A stretch of 35,169 bases of DNA from Gaiellasilicea sp035645095 (GTDB lineage Bacteria > Actinomycetota > Thermoleophilia > Gaiellales > Gaiellaceae): assembly GCA_035645095.1 (NCBI GenBank), contig DASQNG010000009.1:1-35169 (forward strand), given 5' to 3'. Position numbers and translations under genes: made by a program. Numbering within the stretch: the stretch's first letter is position 1; the number at the start of each line of letters is the position of its first letter. The notes below the pieces were generated by a model, which was not told where the DNA came from, did no database searches, and saw nothing but the letters and a program-made list of their open reading frames with translations. Positions 14,435 through 21,299 of the stretch are shown piece by piece.

Positions 14435-16084
14435 TCAGCCGGCCGCTGCCGTCGCCACGGCGTGTGTCCGCTCGTACCAGGCGCTGTAGCCACCTTCGAA
14501 GACCCGGATACCGCCGTCCCGCACCTCGACCACCCGGTCGACGATGCGGTCGAGGAAGTAGCGGTCGTGCGAGATCGTGCAGACGGTGCCCGCAAACTCC
14601 TCGAGCGCCGTTTCGAGCGCCTCGACCGACTCGATGTCGAGGTGGTTCGTCGGCTCGTCGAGCACGAGCAGATTCGGCCGTTGCAGCATCAGCAGCAGCA
14701 ACTGGAGGCGGGTGCGCTCGCCGCCGGAGAGCAGCCGGTTCGCACGCCGCACCTGCTCGTACGGGAAGAGGAACTTCATCAGCACGGAGACGGCCTCGCC
14801 CTCGGAGCACGCGTGTGCGAGCCGCACCGTCTCGAGTGGGCTCCGCTCCGGCGCCAGCGTCTCCTGGTCCTGCGCGAGGTAGCCGATCCGGATCGACGGG
14901 CCGACCCACACCTCGCCCTCTGTCGGCGCGATCTCCCCCACGACCGTCTTCAGGAGGACGCTCTTGCCGGCCCCGTTCTCGCCGACGACGCCGACCCGCT
15001 CGCCGTGGACGACCGTCAGGTCGACGCCGGTGAGCACCGGCTCATGGCCGAAGGCGATGCCGAGCGAGCGGAGCTCGAACACGCGCTGGCCGCCGCGGGC
15101 GTGGGGGTGCAGCTCGAGGCCGATGCGACGCCGCTCGAGCACCGGGCGGTCGACCTTCTCCATCCGGTCGATCTGGCGCTGCTTCACCCGAGCCTGCTTG
15201 ATGTGCCGCTCGTTGGCGACCCGGCGCGCCCAGTCCTCGAAGCGGCGGATCGCGGCCTCGAGGCGCTCGATCTCCTTCTGCTGCGTCACCCACTGCTGCT
15301 GCTGCCGTTGCAGCTCGAGCTCGCGGGCGACGGTGTACGCCGAGTAGTTGCCGGGCCACAGCCGCACGCGGCCATCGTCGAGCGGTGCGATCCGCGACAC
15401 CGTCTCGTCGAGGAGGTACCGGTCGTGCGAGACGACGACGACGGCGCCGTCGAAGCCCACGAGCAGGCGCTCGAGCCGCGTGCGTCCCTCGGCGTCGAGA
15501 TGCGCCTCTGGCTCGTCGACCAGGAGCACGTCCGGCTCCTGCAGGAGGCAGCCGACGAGCGCCACGAGCTTCCGCTGCCCGCCCGAGAGCGCGGTCGTCG
15601 GCAGCGCGAGCTCCTCCGCGCTCAACCCGACGTCCAGCAGCAGCGCGCGTGCGCGACCGTCGAGGCTCGGCCCGCCGAGCGCCTCCCAGCGCTCGACGAG
15701 CTTCTCCTGGCGCGCGAGCACCCGCGCCATCCGCTCGAGGTCGGCGGCAAGCTCCGGCGCCGCGAGCCGCTCGGTGACGCGGCGGAGCTCCGAATCGAGC
15801 TCGGCGAGGTCGGGGCGTGCGGCGATCGCCGTCTCGAGCGGCGTCCGCGCGTCCCCGAGCGGGTGCTGAGGCAGGTACGCGACGACCGTGCCGCGCCGCG
15901 CGACGCGCGTGCCGCCGTCGAGCTCCTCTATGCCGGCGAGCACCCGCAGCAGCGTCGACTTCCCGGAGCCGTTAACGCCGACCACACCGACGCGCGCATG
16001 CGGCTCGACGGCGAAGTCGAGCCCGCCGAGAACGGTGCGGCTGCCGAAGGACTTCCGCGCCCCGGTCAGCGCGAGGAGCGCCAC
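14435..16084 (-). CDS. ABC-F family ATPase (ribosome-associated, no membrane domain)
   Basis: The 549-aa protein has two nucleotide-binding domains and no transmembrane part. Domain 1 has GVNGSGKST, LSGGQRK and VLLVDEPEAHLD; domain 2 has GENGAGKS, LSGGERT and LLVLDEPTNHLD. Between them lies a charged coiled linker (about 245-320: RELELQRQQQQWVTQQKEIE...) corresponding to the P-site tRNA-interaction motif. ABC-F proteins bind the ribosomal E site and act as translation factors or antibiotic-resistance proteins. The first domain has EAHLD where many ABC-F proteins have TNHLD. Whether this is a housekeeping (EttA/Uup-like) or resistance type cannot be decided by reading. It starts 9 nt after the HTH-like gene, so it is operonic. 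Confidence 0.9.
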   Translation of the reverse strand: MALLALTGARKSFGSRTVLGGLDFAVEPHARVGVVGVNGSGKSTLLRVLAGIEELDGGTRVARRGTVVAYLPQHPLGDARTPLETAIAARPDLAELDSELRRVTERLAAPELAADLERMARVLARQEKLVERWEALGGPSLDGRARALLLDVGLSAEELALPTTALSGGQRKLVALVGCLLQEPDVLLVDEPEAHLDAEGRTRLERLLVGFDGAVVVVSHDRYLLDETVSRIAPLDDGRVRLWPGNYSAYTVARELELQRQQQQWVTQQKEIERLEAAIRRFEDWARRVANERHIKQARVKQRQIDRMEKVDRPVLERRRIGLELHPHARGGQRVFELRSLGIAFGHEPVLTGVDLTVVHGERVGVVGENGAGKSVLLKTVVGEIAPTEGEVWVGPSIRIGYLAQDQETLAPERSPLETVRLAHACSEGEAVSVLMKFLFPYEQVRRANRLLSGGERTRLQLLLLMLQRPNLLVLDEPTNHLDIESVEALETALEEFAGTVCTISHDRYFLDRIVDRVVEVRDGGIRVFEGGYSAWYERTHAVATAAAG

Positions 16085-16093
16085 GTCGGCTGC

Positions 16094-16459
16094 CTAGGCG
16101 CGGACGCCGCGCACGGCCTGCAGGACGTACGCGTCCCGGCCTTCGCGGAGGGCGTCGGCAAGGCGCTCGGTGCCGGAGAGGCCGCTGCGGCTCGTGAGCA
16201 CCTCGTACAGGCGCTCGTCGGAGAGGCCGTTCGCTCGAGCGGCCGCCACGATGCGCTGGACGGCCGCGAGCGGCTTCCCGTCCGAGGCAAACTGCCACGA
16301 CGGGTAGTAGTAGTCCTGCCGCCCGGCCAGGCGGACGCCCAGCAGCTCGCCCGCCCGGCGCATCGCGTCGAGCCGGTGCGTGCCGATGCCGAGCCGCGAC
16401 GAGAGCCACGAGCCTGACAGCGACTCCTGTGCGAGCCGCTTCTCGACGACGCTCGTCAT
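16094..16459 (-). CDS. HTH-like protein resembling Xre/MbcA/ParS-type antitoxin domains
   Basis: The 121-aa protein begins at the ATG at 16459, which overlaps the TGA of the preceding 44-aa ORF (ATGA). The N-terminal half (SGSWLSSRLGIGTHRLDAMR, then GELLGVRLAGRQDYYYPSWQ) looks like an excisionase/MerR-type winged helix with a beta hairpin. The C-terminal half (KPLAAVQRIVAAARANGLSD and RLYEVLTSRS, then ERLADALREGRD) resembles the MbcA/ParS/Xre toxin-binding fold. No partner toxin is adjacent; its neighbours are a tiny membrane protein and an ABC-F ATPase. The assignment is by pattern only. Confidence 0.55.
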   Translation of the reverse strand: MTSVVEKRLAQESLSGSWLSSRLGIGTHRLDAMRRAGELLGVRLAGRQDYYYPSWQFASDGKPLAAVQRIVAAARANGLSDERLYEVLTSRSGLSGTERLADALREGRDAYVLQAVRGVRA

Positions 16460-16590
16460 GCGGCAGCCATCCCCGGTCGCCGGCGGGTCGGAAGCCGGAG
16501 CGCCCAGTGGACGCCCTGCAGCGTCCACGCGCCCACGGCGAGGAGGAGGAGCGCGAGCGCGACGAGCGCGAGGACGAGCAGGCGGGTCAT
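16456..16590 (-). CDS. 44-aa single-pass membrane protein
   Basis: The ORF reads MTRLLVLALVALALLLLAVG followed by AWTLQGVHWALRLPTRRRPG and MAAA. One hydrophobic helix is followed by a basic, amphipathic tail, giving an N-out/C-in prediction by the positive-inside rule. Its stop overlaps the start of the HTH-like gene (ATGA). A TAGCGT box followed by 7 nt precedes the ATG, so it probably opens its own leaderless transcript covering the genes down to 13737. Function unknown. Confidence 0.6.
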   Translation of the reverse strand: MTRLLVLALVALALLLLAVGAWTLQGVHWALRLPTRRRPGMAAA

Positions 16591-16674
16591 GCCGCGTACG
16601 CTACGCCTTCACGCGGCCGGCGTCATCCATCCTGCAGCCGATCCTGCGTCATCCGCGAGAGGGACGGCGGCTCG

Positions 16675-17163
16675 CTACAGCCGGGCGACCAGCCTCTCCC
16701 AGTCCTCCGCCGTCCCGCCGCCCTCGAAGCCGCCGACGAGGCGGCCGTCGGCGGCGAAGAGGAAGACCTCCGGCTGGTAGTCCGCTCCGAGCGAGCGGGC
16801 GAGCTTGCGGTCGGGGTCGTGGATCTGCGGCCATTCCCAGCCGTGCTCGGCCAGGAAGCGGCGCGCTTCGTCGGGGGTGTCGGCGACGTTGACGCCGACG
16901 TACCGCAGCTCGGGATGAGCGGCGACGAAGCGTGCGTAGGCGACCGCCTCGCTCCTACAGGTCGTTCACCACGACGACCAGACGTTGACGAGCACGGGCG
17001 TGCCGCGGAAGTCGTCGAGCGTGATCTCGCCGCCGTCGAGGCCGGGGCCTTGGACGGCCGCTCGCGATGCCTCCGTCTGGGCCGCGGTGCCGGGCGACGT
17101 GGTCTCGGTGCCGCCGCAGCCCGTGACGAGCACCGCTGCGAGCAGGAGGAGCAGGGCTCTCAT
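16675..17163 (-). CDS. Thioredoxin-like (TlpA-type) lipoprotein with in-frame TGA: candidate selenoprotein (U-x-x-C)
   Basis: The ATG at 17163 overlaps the stop of the receiver-domain gene (ATGA). The product has a lipoprotein signal (MRALLLLLAAVLVTGC, lipobox VTGC, Cys16), a linker and a thioredoxin fold: ITLDDFRGTPVLVNVWSSW, then TGA (16966-16968), then TTCRSEAVAYARF. The TGA is codon 66, exactly where TlpA/thioredoxin proteins have the first, nucleophilic Cys of C-x-x-C; the second Cys (69) is present. Beyond it the fold continues for 96 codons: YVGVNVADTPDEARRFL, HDPDRKLARSLGADYQPEVF (the cis-Pro loop) and DGRLVGGFEGG, to a TAG. Read through, the protein is 162 residues, a normal length. 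A SECIS-like hairpin lies 17 nt after the TGA. Selenocysteine at 66 is my preferred reading; a nonsense mutation or sequencing error would make it a pseudogene. Confidence 0.7.
16936..16958 (-). promoter_or_regulatory. SECIS-like hairpin downstream of the in-frame TGA of the thioredoxin-like gene
   Basis: On the minus strand, GTAGG (16958-16954) pairs with CCTAC (16940-16936), a 2-nt AG bulge follows, then CGA (16951-16949) pairs with TCG (16943-16941), closing a GGCGG loop. The first loop G is separated from the TGA by 17 nt. This matches the bacterial SECIS pattern: a short stem with a G in the first two loop positions, about 16-37 nt after the UGA. Chance hairpins are common at this GC content. 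Confidence 0.5.
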
Positions 17164-17549
17164 CTGCCGCAGACGTCCACGATCGTCTCGGCGAGCGTGT
17201 CGTAGCCCTCGGTCTTCGAGACGAACTCGACGGCGCCGGCCTCGAGCGCAGCCGTCTTCGACAGTGCGTCGGTGTGGCCGCTGAGCGCGATCACCCGCGG
17301 CGCCGTCTCCAGCGCGAGCAGCCGGCGCGTCGCCGCGAGCCCGTCGAGCCGCGGCATCGAGAGGTCCATCAGCACGACGTCCGCCTGCGCCTCCTTCGCG
17401 AGCACGAGTGCTTCGCGACCGGTCGCCGCAGTGCCGACGACGTCGAAGCGCTCGTCCCGCTCCAGCGTCGTCGTGAGTGCGTGAGCGAACAGCCGATGGT
17501 CGTCGACGATGAGGACGCGGATCGGGGTCTGGTCGTCGATGCTCTGCAT
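17160..17549 (-). CDS. Single-domain response regulator (CheY/NarL-type receiver)
   Basis: The 129-aa protein starting at the ATG at 17549 is a receiver domain only: acidic pair in LIVDDHRLF, phospho-acceptor Asp in DVVLMDLSMPRLDG, conserved Ser in IALSGH and Lys in EFVSKTEG. The sequence is closest to the receivers of NarL/LuxR-type regulators, but no HTH output domain follows; it ends DVCGR. Its TGA overlaps the ATG of the candidate selenoprotein lipoprotein, so the two are translationally coupled. No histidine kinase is nearby. A CATAGT box lies about 12 nt before the ATG. Confidence 0.85.
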   Translation of the reverse strand: MQSIDDQTPIRVLIVDDHRLFAHALTTTLERDERFDVVGTAATGREALVLAKEAQADVVLMDLSMPRLDGLAATRRLLALETAPRVIALSGHTDALSKTAALEAGAVEFVSKTEGYDTLAETIVDVCGR

Positions 17550-17757
17550 CCTGGGCGGGCAACTATGACCGATCGGCGCCGCCGCGGGTCGCAGTTCGCC
17601 GCCGCTGCTCCGCCTGTCACGTGCCACCGCGGGAGCCGAGCGACCGGCGCCGGCCGCCGCTCAGCACCGATCGTGGTTCCGGTGTCGGATGTCGCGGGTG
17701 CGAACGCGTACCGGGTGGTGGAAGCGACGTCGCGGGAGCGCGTGAAATGATGCGGCA

Positions 17758-18474
17758 GTGGCGTGGCAGGCCGATCCGGAAGGGGCTGAGACGGCGGCGC
17801 TCGCGCGGCTCGGCCCCATGGCGGGGATGCGGGTGCTGGAGCTTGGTTGCGGGAATGGCCGGCTGACGTTTCGGTACGCGGAGCAGGCCGCATCCGTTCT
17901 CGCCGTCGATCCCGACTGGGACTCGATCGCTGCGGCGACCGCCGCGCTGCAGTCCGACCTCGCTGATCGCGTCTCGTTCGCGGTAGCCGGCGCCGCCGAG
18001 GTGGATGCTCCCTCTGCGGAGTTCGACCTGGCGCTCTTCTCCTGGTCGTTGTGATGCATCGAAGGTGAGGGCGTCGTGAACGCCCTGCGCCACGTCCACC
18101 GTCTTATCCGCCCAGGAGGGGCGATGCTCGACCTGCATCCCGTGAGCGAGGAGCGTGTGGAAAGCGCCGGACGCGTGATCGGCGTGATCGCAGAGCCGGA
18201 GTTCATGACGGTGCATCTCCCGAACGCCGAGGAGCGGGTCGCCCAGGCGGTCCGGGACGGGCTCTACGTCCTCGAGGCGGAGGAGCACTTCGACTTCCGC
18301 GAGCACTTCGATACCGTGGCGGAGCTTCTCGAGGCGAGGCGGGAGCGTCTTTCCGAGCAAGCGCAGGTGGCTCGAAAGATTGCCGCGGCTGCTCCGCCGC
18401 TCGCAACGGCCCAGCGCACGATCCTCCGTCGGTTCGCGGTGCGGCACGGCGAGACACTGTCGCCCGGCCGCTGA
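17758..18474 (+). CDS. Class I SAM-dependent methyltransferase with in-frame TGA: candidate selenoprotein (Sec-Cys)
   Basis: From the GTG at 17758 the frame encodes a Rossmann methyltransferase: motif I VLELGCGNGRL (26-36), the acidic end of strand 2 in VLAVDPDW, and FDLALFSWSL in the motif IV region. TGA (18052-18054, codon 99) follows, and the same frame continues CIEGEGVVNALRHVHRLIRP, GGAMLDLHPV and a helical C-terminus to TGA at 18474. The RPGG motif and the C-terminal domain lie only beyond the TGA, so the first 98 codons alone are not a complete enzyme. Homologues I recall have Cys at this place, which would give a Sec-Cys pair here. A stem-loop follows 20 nt after the TGA. The read-through product is 238 residues. 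The substrate is unknown. A nonsense-mutated pseudogene is the main alternative. Confidence 0.6.
18064..18091 (+). promoter_or_regulatory. SECIS-like hairpin downstream of the in-frame TGA of the methyltransferase gene
   Basis: AGGGCGT (18068-18074) pairs perfectly with ACGCCCT (18080-18086) around the 5-nt loop CGTGA. GGTG (18064-18067) extends the stem with CGCC (18088-18091), leaving G18087 bulged, for 11 bp in total. The loop begins 20 nt after the TGA and has G in its second position followed by U, fitting the bacterial SECIS pattern. Confidence 0.5.
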
Positions 18475-18552
18475 GTCTCGGCCGCTGTCCCTCAGGGCGC
18501 CTCGCCGTGAACAGTCGCGTCACGGGACCCCGCTCCTGCTGCCTTCGAGAGG

Positions 18553-18625
18553 TGGAGCGTGCCGGGCTCGAACCGGCGACCCCCAGCTTGCAAAGCTGGT
18601 GCTCTCCCAACTGAGCTAACGCCCC
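18553..18625 (-). tRNA. tRNA-Ala (anticodon TGC)
   Basis: On the minus strand the gene begins GGGGCGT and ends ACGCTCC plus discriminator A. The acceptor arm pairs over 7 bp with one G-U. The D-arm segment is TAGCTCAGTTGGGAGAGC. The anticodon arm is CAGCTTTGCAAGCTG with TGC in the loop. The T arm has the GTTCGAGCC core. CCA is not fully encoded (CCT follows the discriminator). It lies between the methyltransferase and the coiled-coil gene. Confidence 0.93.
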
Positions 18626-18646
18626 GGGGCGCAGCCAGTGTACGCG

Positions 18647-19840
18647 CTAGTGGAGCGGCTCGCGGTCGCCGCGCCGGCGGCTGCGGTCCTGCAACTGGCG
18701 CAGACCGCCGCTGAACGTCTGTCCCTGCACGCCGCGGGGCGCGCCGTGCTCGAGCCGGCGAATGCGCGCCTCGAGCGCCTCCAGCTCGACGTGCGCGTCG
18801 GCCGCCGCGAGAGCCCGTTCCCGCACCGCGAGCTGCGACTCGCGCTCCGCGAGCTGGTCGCTGCGGGCGGCGAGTTCGGTGTGTGTCCGCGTGAAGGCCC
18901 GCTCCGCCTCCCGCAGCTCGGCGAGCTTCGCCTCGATCGTCGCGAGCTGCTCTGCATCCGGCTCGGGAGCGACGACGACGGTGCCCGCAGGTGCGGCGGT
19001 CAGTTCCTGCTCTCGCGCCGTGACGCCCGCCTCGCGGTCAGCGAGCGCGGCATCGCGCTCGACGAGGGCGAGCTCCTGCTGCTCCACGAACGTCTCGCGC
19101 TCCGCGACCGCGGCCGCCCGCGCCTCGAGCTCCGCCGTTCGCGCCTGGAGGTCGTGCGCGAGCGACTCGATCTCCGCCGCACGCGCCGCCAGCTCGTCCT
19201 CGCGGGCCGGCAGCGCCTCCTCCCGTCCGCGGAGCTCCTCGTCCCGTGCCGTCAGCTCCCGGTCGCGCGCCGCGAGCGCCTGCGCGCGCTCGACGAGCCC
19301 GACCTCGCGCTCCTGCCGCCGCTTCGCGGCCGCCTGCCCCTCCGCCCCCTTCGGCTCCGTGGCCTCCTCGGCTGCCGCGGCCGCCGCGTCGAGCTCCGCC
19401 GCGCGCCGCTCGAGCTCGTCCGACCGAGCCTGGAGCTCGGCCGACTTGCCGTCGAGCTCCGCCGCCCGCTCCTCCAGCTCGCCGACTCGAGCTGCGAGCG
19501 CCTCGCGCTCTGCCGTCAGCGCGTCCCGCTCCTCCGCGAGCCGGTCGCGGTCGCCGTGCTGAGCTGCGCGTGCGGCCCGTGCCTCGACGAGCTTCGCTCG
19601 GGCCGCCTCGAGCCGCGCTCCCCGCGACTCGGCCTTCGTGAGCTGTGCCTCTCGCCGCTCGACCCGCGCGAGCGCCCCCGCGAGCTCCCGCTCGCGCTCC
19701 TGCACGCTCGCCACCCGCTCCGCGAGCACCGCCTTCAGCGCCTCGAGCTCGGCTGCGGCCTCGGCCCGCTGCCGGCGCAGCGACTCGCGCTCCGACTCGA
19801 GGTCGGAGTCCTGGCCGAAGAGACCCCGGAGCCGGCTCAC
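18647..19840 (-). CDS. Long coiled-coil protein (397 aa)
   Basis: After a short N-terminus (MSRLRGLFGQDSDLESERES) almost the whole chain is Glu/Ala/Leu/Arg-rich heptad repeat, with a break around residues 150-175 (Ala-rich, ATEPKGAEGQ) and another near 285 (TAAPAGTVVVAPEPDAEQ). The C-terminus (FSGGLRQLQDRSRRRGDREP) is basic. There are no membrane segments or enzymatic motifs. A TAGCAT box lies 9 nt before the GTG. Structural or scaffold roles are typical of such proteins, but none can be assigned; composition makes homology searches unreliable. Confidence 0.7.
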   Translation of the reverse strand: MSRLRGLFGQDSDLESERESLRRQRAEAAAELEALKAVLAERVASVQERERELAGALARVERREAQLTKAESRGARLEAARAKLVEARAARAAQHGDRDRLAEERDALTAEREALAARVGELEERAAELDGKSAELQARSDELERRAAELDAAAAAAEEATEPKGAEGQAAAKRRQEREVGLVERAQALAARDRELTARDEELRGREEALPAREDELAARAAEIESLAHDLQARTAELEARAAAVAERETFVEQQELALVERDAALADREAGVTAREQELTAAPAGTVVVAPEPDAEQLATIEAKLAELREAERAFTRTHTELAARSDQLAERESQLAVRERALAAADAHVELEALEARIRRLEHGAPRGVQGQTFSGGLRQLQDRSRRRGDREPLH

Positions 19841-19863
19841 GCCGCCGGAATGCTACTGAAGGC

Positions 19864-20106
19864 CTAGGCCGCTCGCTCGAGCCGCTCTTCGGCGCGGGCC
19901 CTGCGGACGATCTCGTCGCGCTCGCCGAAGCGGATGCGCGCGCGCTCGGCGCGGTGCTCGTCCCACAGGCGCTTCAGGCGCTCGTCGATCTCCCTGATCT
20001 CGGCCACCGCCGCCTCCGTGCGGCGGTGCGAGAGGAGGTTCCAGAGCGCGGTCCGCTGCTCGCTCAGCTGCTCGATCTCGGCGTGGATGTCGTTGATCGT
20101 CCGCAT
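19864..20106 (-). CDS. 80-aa helical protein, DUF2630-like
   Basis: The ATG at 20106 gives MRTINDIHAEIEQLSEQRTA, followed by LWNLLSHRRTEAAVAEIREI and DERLKRLWDEHRAERARIRF. It is a charged two-helix hairpin without membrane segments. The spacing of conserved Trp/Leu/Arg is reminiscent of DUF2630 (HxxLRxLE...WDLLRQRRA), although weakly. An in-frame ATG at 20127 is a possible longer start. It lies between the coiled-coil gene and a 28-aa ORF. Confidence 0.6.
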   Translation of the reverse strand: MRTINDIHAEIEQLSEQRTALWNLLSHRRTEAAVAEIREIDERLKRLWDEHRAERARIRFGERDEIVRRARAEERLERAA

Positions 20107-20145
20107 GCTCGTCTGAACGCATGCCAAAGGTTGGACATTCCAGGC

Positions 20146-20232
20146 TCAGTCGCGCCGCAACAAAAACACAACAATGACCGCCGCGCCGACGACTCCGGCG
20201 ACGATCGCGACGACGTTCAGGGCGGTGACCAC
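20146..20232 (-). CDS. 28-aa single-pass membrane peptide
   Basis: The GTG begins on the last base of the metallopeptidase TAG stop (TAGTG overlap), so translation is probably by re-initiation. The product is MVTALNVVAIVAGVVGAAVI followed by VVFLLRRD: one membrane helix with two Arg at the C-terminal end. It is the last coding element of the rhomboid-metallopeptidase operon. Real small membrane protein or chance ORF cannot be decided by eye, but position and composition favour the former. Confidence 0.5.
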   Translation of the reverse strand: MVTALNVVAIVAGVVGAAVIVVFLLRRD

Positions 20233-20564
20233 TACTCGTAGCCGAGCTCGGCGATTCGCTCTTCGTCGAGCCCGAAGTAGTGCGCGAGCTCGTGCAGGAC
20301 AGTGATCCTGATCTCGTCCTCGAGCTCGTGCGGGTCCTCGAACGACTCCTCGAGCGGGATGCGGTAGATCGCGATCCGGTCGGGAAGCTCCCCGTGCCCG
20401 CCGCTGCCGCGCTCGGGCAGCGGGATCCCCTCGTAGAGCCCGAAGAGGTCGGGGTCGTCCGGGTGCTCGTCCTCCACGACGACCGCGACATTGACGAGCG
20501 CGCGCGCGAGCTCCGGCGGGAGCAGGTCGAGGGCGTTCTGCACGTGCTCGCCGAACGAGGTCAC
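20232..20564 (-). CDS. Small zinc metallopeptidase of the minimal HExxH family
   Basis: The 110-aa protein has the pattern of the small DUF1025-type zincins: an N-terminal helix (FGEHVQNALDLLPPELARAL), VAVVVEDEHP, FGLYEGIPLPERG, IAIYRIPLEE, and the zinc helix ITVLHELAHYFGLDEERIAE with HELAH. The family's third ligand is an acidic residue shortly after. The GTG at 20564 starts 2 nt after the rhomboid stop codon, so the two proteases are co-translated. The physiological substrate is unknown; predicted cytoplasmic. Confidence 0.85.
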   Translation of the reverse strand: MTSFGEHVQNALDLLPPELARALVNVAVVVEDEHPDDPDLFGLYEGIPLPERGSGGHGELPDRIAIYRIPLEESFEDPHELEDEIRITVLHELAHYFGLDEERIAELGYE

Positions 20565-20566
20565 GG

Positions 20567-21250
20567 TCAGTACGCCGGCCGGAGCGGCTTGCGCTTGCGA
20601 AAGAGGAAGACGGCGAGCATGCCGAAGACGATCCCGCCGAGGTGCGCGAAGACGGCCACGCCGCCGCCCTCCGGTGGGTGCCGCCACTGGAAGTTCGCGT
20701 CGTAGAGCTGGAGCGCGATGTAGATGCCGAGCACGATCCAGGCCGGGATCTCGCGCAGGATGACGAAGAAGAAGAGCGTCAGGATCCGCGCGTGCGGCAG
20801 GACGAGGAAGTAGGCGCCCAGGACACCCGAGATGGCGCCGCTCGCCCCGAGGTTCGGGATCGCGGCGCCGGCGTCGGAGGCGACCGAGAGCGTGAAGGCC
20901 GTCTGCAAAGCGGTCGCCGCGAGGCCCGCGAGGACGTAGAAGAGCAGGTAGCGGGCGTGGCCCATTACGTCCTCGACGTTGTTGCCGAAGATCCAGAGGA
21001 AGAGCATGTTGCCGCCGAGGTGCAGCCAGTCGCCGTGCATGAACATCGAGGTGAACGTCGTCAGCAGCCAGCCCTGCCCGACGACCGCGCACGACCCGTT
21101 CACCTCGCACGGGTGGTAGGCGAGCTCGTCCACCGAGCCCTCCAGGTCGGGCACCTGGTAGAGCACGAAGACGAGGATGTTGGCCGCGATCAGCGCCCAC
21201 GTGACCCACGGGCGGTGGCGCGTCGGGACGTTGTCGCGCAGCGGGAGCAC
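20567..21250 (-). CDS. Rhomboid-family intramembrane serine protease
   Basis: The 227-aa polytopic membrane protein has the rhomboid catalytic elements: MFMHGDWLHLGGNMLFLWIF in the second helix (oxyanion His/Asn), the nucleophile in GASGAISG (Ser137) and the general-base His203 in FAHLGGIVFG. Six or seven helices are predicted. The N-terminus MLPLRDNVPTRHRPWVTWAL is the standard start of the actinobacterial subfamily. Rhomboids cleave membrane proteins within the bilayer. The gene precedes a HExxH peptidase and a 28-aa membrane peptide in one operon. Confidence 0.93.
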   Translation of the reverse strand: MLPLRDNVPTRHRPWVTWALIAANILVFVLYQVPDLEGSVDELAYHPCEVNGSCAVVGQGWLLTTFTSMFMHGDWLHLGGNMLFLWIFGNNVEDVMGHARYLLFYVLAGLAATALQTAFTLSVASDAGAAIPNLGASGAISGVLGAYFLVLPHARILTLFFFVILREIPAWIVLGIYIALQLYDANFQWRHPPEGGGVAVFAHLGGIVFGMLAVFLFRKRKPLRPAY

Positions 21251-21299
21251 GTGCGGGGCCAGCCTACCGAGGAGGGAGCCGAACCCACCTCATCCAGGA

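Noticed and set aside
16675..17163. Frameshift instead of TGA recoding in the thioredoxin-like gene.
   Set aside because: The protein sequence is homologous-looking on both sides in one and the same frame, with no need for an indel.
16966..18054. Genome-wide reassignment of TGA to Cys or Trp to explain the two interrupted genes.
   Set aside because: TGA is the normal stop of many intact genes here (for example those ending at 3534, 4261, 17160(-), 20567(-), 25253, 31651 and 33694), several with start codons overlapping that TGA. Only context-dependent recoding or mutation remains.
18617..18630. GCCCCGGGGC palindrome as regulatory site or terminator.
   Set aside because: It is the 5' end of the tRNA-Ala acceptor arm plus adjacent bases, and lies upstream of the tRNA, so it cannot be its terminator.
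18647..19840. DNA tandem repeat suggested by recurring GAGCTC/CGCGAG words.
   Set aside because: The periodicity follows heptad coding for Glu/Leu/Ala/Arg in a coiled coil; no exact repeat unit is conserved.
4801..19867. Very long open frames opposite real genes, for example minus 4801-7194, plus 8644-10593, plus 10118-12280, plus 14462-16417 and plus 18638-19867.
   Set aside because: They are antisense shadows typical of high-GC coding sequence. Their products are Arg/Ala/Gly-rich without domains, while the opposite strand encodes clear families.
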